Shown here: positions 6,159 to 6,196 of the stretch, piece by piece | Layout of the letters: every line of letters begins with the position of its first letter | Position numbering within the stretch: the first letter of the stretch is position 1 | From: Nitrosopumilaceae archaeon | GTDB lineage: Archaea > Thermoproteota > Nitrososphaeria > Nitrososphaerales > Nitrosopumilaceae | Length of the DNA: 6,196 nt | Assembly: GCA_020027255.1 (NCBI GenBank) | Contig: JAHRAP010000048.1 | Coordinates: 1 to 6,196 of the forward strand | Reading direction: 5' to 3' | Made by a program: the position numbers and the translations under genes | The notes under the pieces: generated by a model | Database searches by the model: none | Told to the model about the DNA's origin: nothing | The model's input: the letters and a program-made list of their open reading frames with translations, nothing else

Positions 6159-6196
6159 GTAATTATATTTTTGTGAATTTAATAAGATTATTATCA

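Noticed and set aside
6140..6180. A/T-only inverted repeat (AAATAT ... ATATTT) upstream of pstB.
   Set aside because: Only six bases per arm and only A and T; expected by chance in such a biased stretch.
1..6196. Search for a new defence, mobile or secretory system.
   Set aside because: All coding capacity is taken by six housekeeping genes and part of a seventh. There are no repeats of CRISPR type, no transposase or integrase, no gene of unknown family and no gap over 100 bases.

Overview
The window is low in G+C (spot counts by eye on two lines gave roughly 27 and 33 percent) and tightly packed. Every convincing gene is on the minus strand. Gene content, tiny overlaps between genes, GTG and TTG starts, start codons with no clear Shine-Dalgarno sequence, and A/T-rich TATA-like elements about 25-28 bases upstream of first genes together suggest a low-GC archaeon. 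A marine Nitrososphaerota (Thaumarchaeota, Nitrosopumilus-like) lineage is my best guess. That assignment is inference; no rRNA or lineage marker is present to settle it.

In transcription order (right to left) there are three blocks. (1) pstB (ATP-binding subunit of the phosphate ABC importer), followed without a gap by phoU (phosphate uptake regulator). This is the tail of a pst-type phosphate locus whose other parts are not in the window. (2) After a 76-base gap holding a TATA-like element and a striking 22-base inverted repeat comes an overlapping four-gene tetrapyrrole operon: hemL, hemC, cobA/sumT and hemD. (3) After a gap of about 80 bases comes sufB, an Fe-S cluster scaffold protein, cut by the left edge of the window.

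The tetrapyrrole genes form a pathway segment. HemL makes 5-aminolevulinate, HemC condenses porphobilinogen to hydroxymethylbilane, HemD closes and inverts ring D to uroporphyrinogen III, and CobA/SUMT methylates that to precorrin-2, the branch point to siroheme, cobalamin and, in archaea, siroheme-derived heme. HemA (glutamyl-tRNA reductase) and HemB (porphobilinogen synthase) are needed but not seen here.

I found no mobile element, CRISPR array, tRNA, rRNA or new multi-gene system. All intergenic gaps are under 100 bases. The observations most worth checking are the inverted repeat directly against the hemL start codon and beside its TATA-like element, a Gly-to-Arg change in a conserved substrate-binding loop of HemC, and a PhoU whose first metal-binding helix motif is degenerate.
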